In this document: positions 6,435 through 6,941 of the stretch, one piece after another | Layout of the letters: every line of letters begins with the position of its first letter | Numbering within the stretch: the first letter of the stretch is position 1 | DNA from: Gammaproteobacteria bacterium | Lineage (GTDB): Bacteria > Pseudomonadota > Gammaproteobacteria > UBA9214 | DNA: 6,941 bases | Direction: 5' to 3' | Assembly (NCBI GenBank): GCA_030635865.1 | Contig: DAOVYA010000074.1 | Span: 1 to 6,941, forward strand | Notes under the pieces: model-generated | What the model was told of the DNA's origin: nothing | What the model saw: the letters and a program-made list of their open reading frames with translations, nothing else | Databases searched by the model: none | Program-made: the position numbers and the translations under genes

Positions 6435-6941
6435 TCAAATGAGTATCATCTCGTTCTGGCCACCGCCGGCCGGAATCATCGGGTATACATTCTCTTCTGC
6501 ATTCGTCAGAAAATCCATAAATACCAGCCGGTCTTTCATTTTCAGCATCTCGATCAGGGCGCCTTCGACATCCCCCGGCTTCTTGATCTGCATCCCGACA
6601 TGACCGTAGCTCTCTGCCAGCTTCACAAAATCCGGCAAGGATTCCATGTAGGACATGGCATAGCGTTTCTGGTAGAAGAACTCCTGCCACTGGCGCACCA
6701 TACCCAGCATCCCGTTGTTCAGGTTAATTACCTTGATCGGCAAGGCATACTGCTTGCAGGTCGAGAGTTCCTGGATACACATCTGGATACTGCCTTCCCC
6801 GGTCACACAGGCAACCGTGGCATCAGGATGCGCCAATTGCACGCCCATGGCGGCCGGCAAACCAAAACCCATCGTGCCCAACCCGCCGGAGTTGATCCAG
6901 CGACGTGGCTTGTCGAACTTGTAGTACTGCGCGGCCCACAT
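6435..6941 (-). CDS. ilvB: Acetolactate synthase large (catalytic) subunit, C-terminal fragment
   Basis: The last 168 or so residues of the catalytic subunit are present; the gene continues past the right edge, and the ATG at 6939-6941 is an internal Met (VGQHQM-type region), not the start. The enzyme condenses two pyruvates, or pyruvate and 2-ketobutyrate, using thiamine diphosphate (TPP), FAD and Mg, at the head of valine, leucine and isoleucine synthesis. [15 protein letters not shown] (19-33 of the fragment) is the start of the TPP-binding domain. The TPP/Mg motif runs from GEGS (48-51) to LNN (74-76), with Glu where the textbook motif has Asp. [10 protein letters not shown] (81-90) is the region that borders the herbicide channel. 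[18 protein letters not shown] matches closely the AHAS I/III-type subunits of proteobacteria. TGA at 6437-6435 sits 1 nt before ilvN. The call could be ilvI by E. coli naming. Confidence 0.96.
   Translation of the reverse strand: MWAAQYYKFDKPRRWINSGGLGTMGFGLPAAMGVQLAHPDATVACVTGEGSIQMCIQELSTCKQYALPIKVINLNNGMLGMVRQWQEFFYQKRYAMSYMESLPDFVKLAESYGHVGMQIKKPGDVEGALIEMLKMKDRLVFMDFLTNAEENVYPMIPAGGGQNEMILI

Overview
All genes in this window lie on the minus strand, so transcription runs from the right edge (6941) to the left edge (1). The organism is most likely a gammaproteobacterium. IlvN is 163 aa and IlvH-like, IlvC is a class I enzyme of 338 aa, and LeuA is the long form with its regulatory domain. 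The order ilvB-ilvN-ilvC-psd-pssA-leuA, and rimI next to prfC, are arrangements I associate with this class, especially its sulfur-oxidising and halophilic lineages. Genus or species cannot be read from the window.

Right part (3410-6941): the end of ilvB, then ilvN (1 nt gap), ilvC (70 nt gap), psd (45 nt gap) and pssA (23 nt gap). This looks like one transcription unit that joins branched-chain amino acid synthesis (acetolactate synthase, ketol-acid reductoisomerase) to the two steps from CDP-diacylglycerol to phosphatidylethanolamine. The Psd is a short, archaeal-type form, and it has Phe where most relatives have an active-site His.

Middle (3109-3409): a 301 nt gap before leuA. It is not empty. 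On the minus strand it holds a good sigma-70 promoter (TTGGCA, 17 nt, TATAGT). Next comes an undeclared 33-codon ORF ending in LLLSSLRLLPAGR, then repeated segments able to form mutually exclusive hairpins, then a hairpin that covers the leuA Shine-Dalgarno. I read this as a leucine attenuation leader that gives leuA its own control. No classical terminator U-tract is visible, so the mechanism is open.

Left part (1-3108): leuA, then a family 4 (4Fe-4S) uracil-DNA glycosylase 12 nt after it, a 17 bp inverted-repeat element made of CTTTGCG units, rimI, and the first 56 codons of prfC behind a consensus -10. The glycosylase begins with a short motif resembling the N-terminus of HolD, the psi subunit that binds chi of the DNA polymerase III clamp loader. 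It occupies the place upstream of rimI where E. coli carries holD. The main candidates for something new are this N-terminal motif and the leuA leader.
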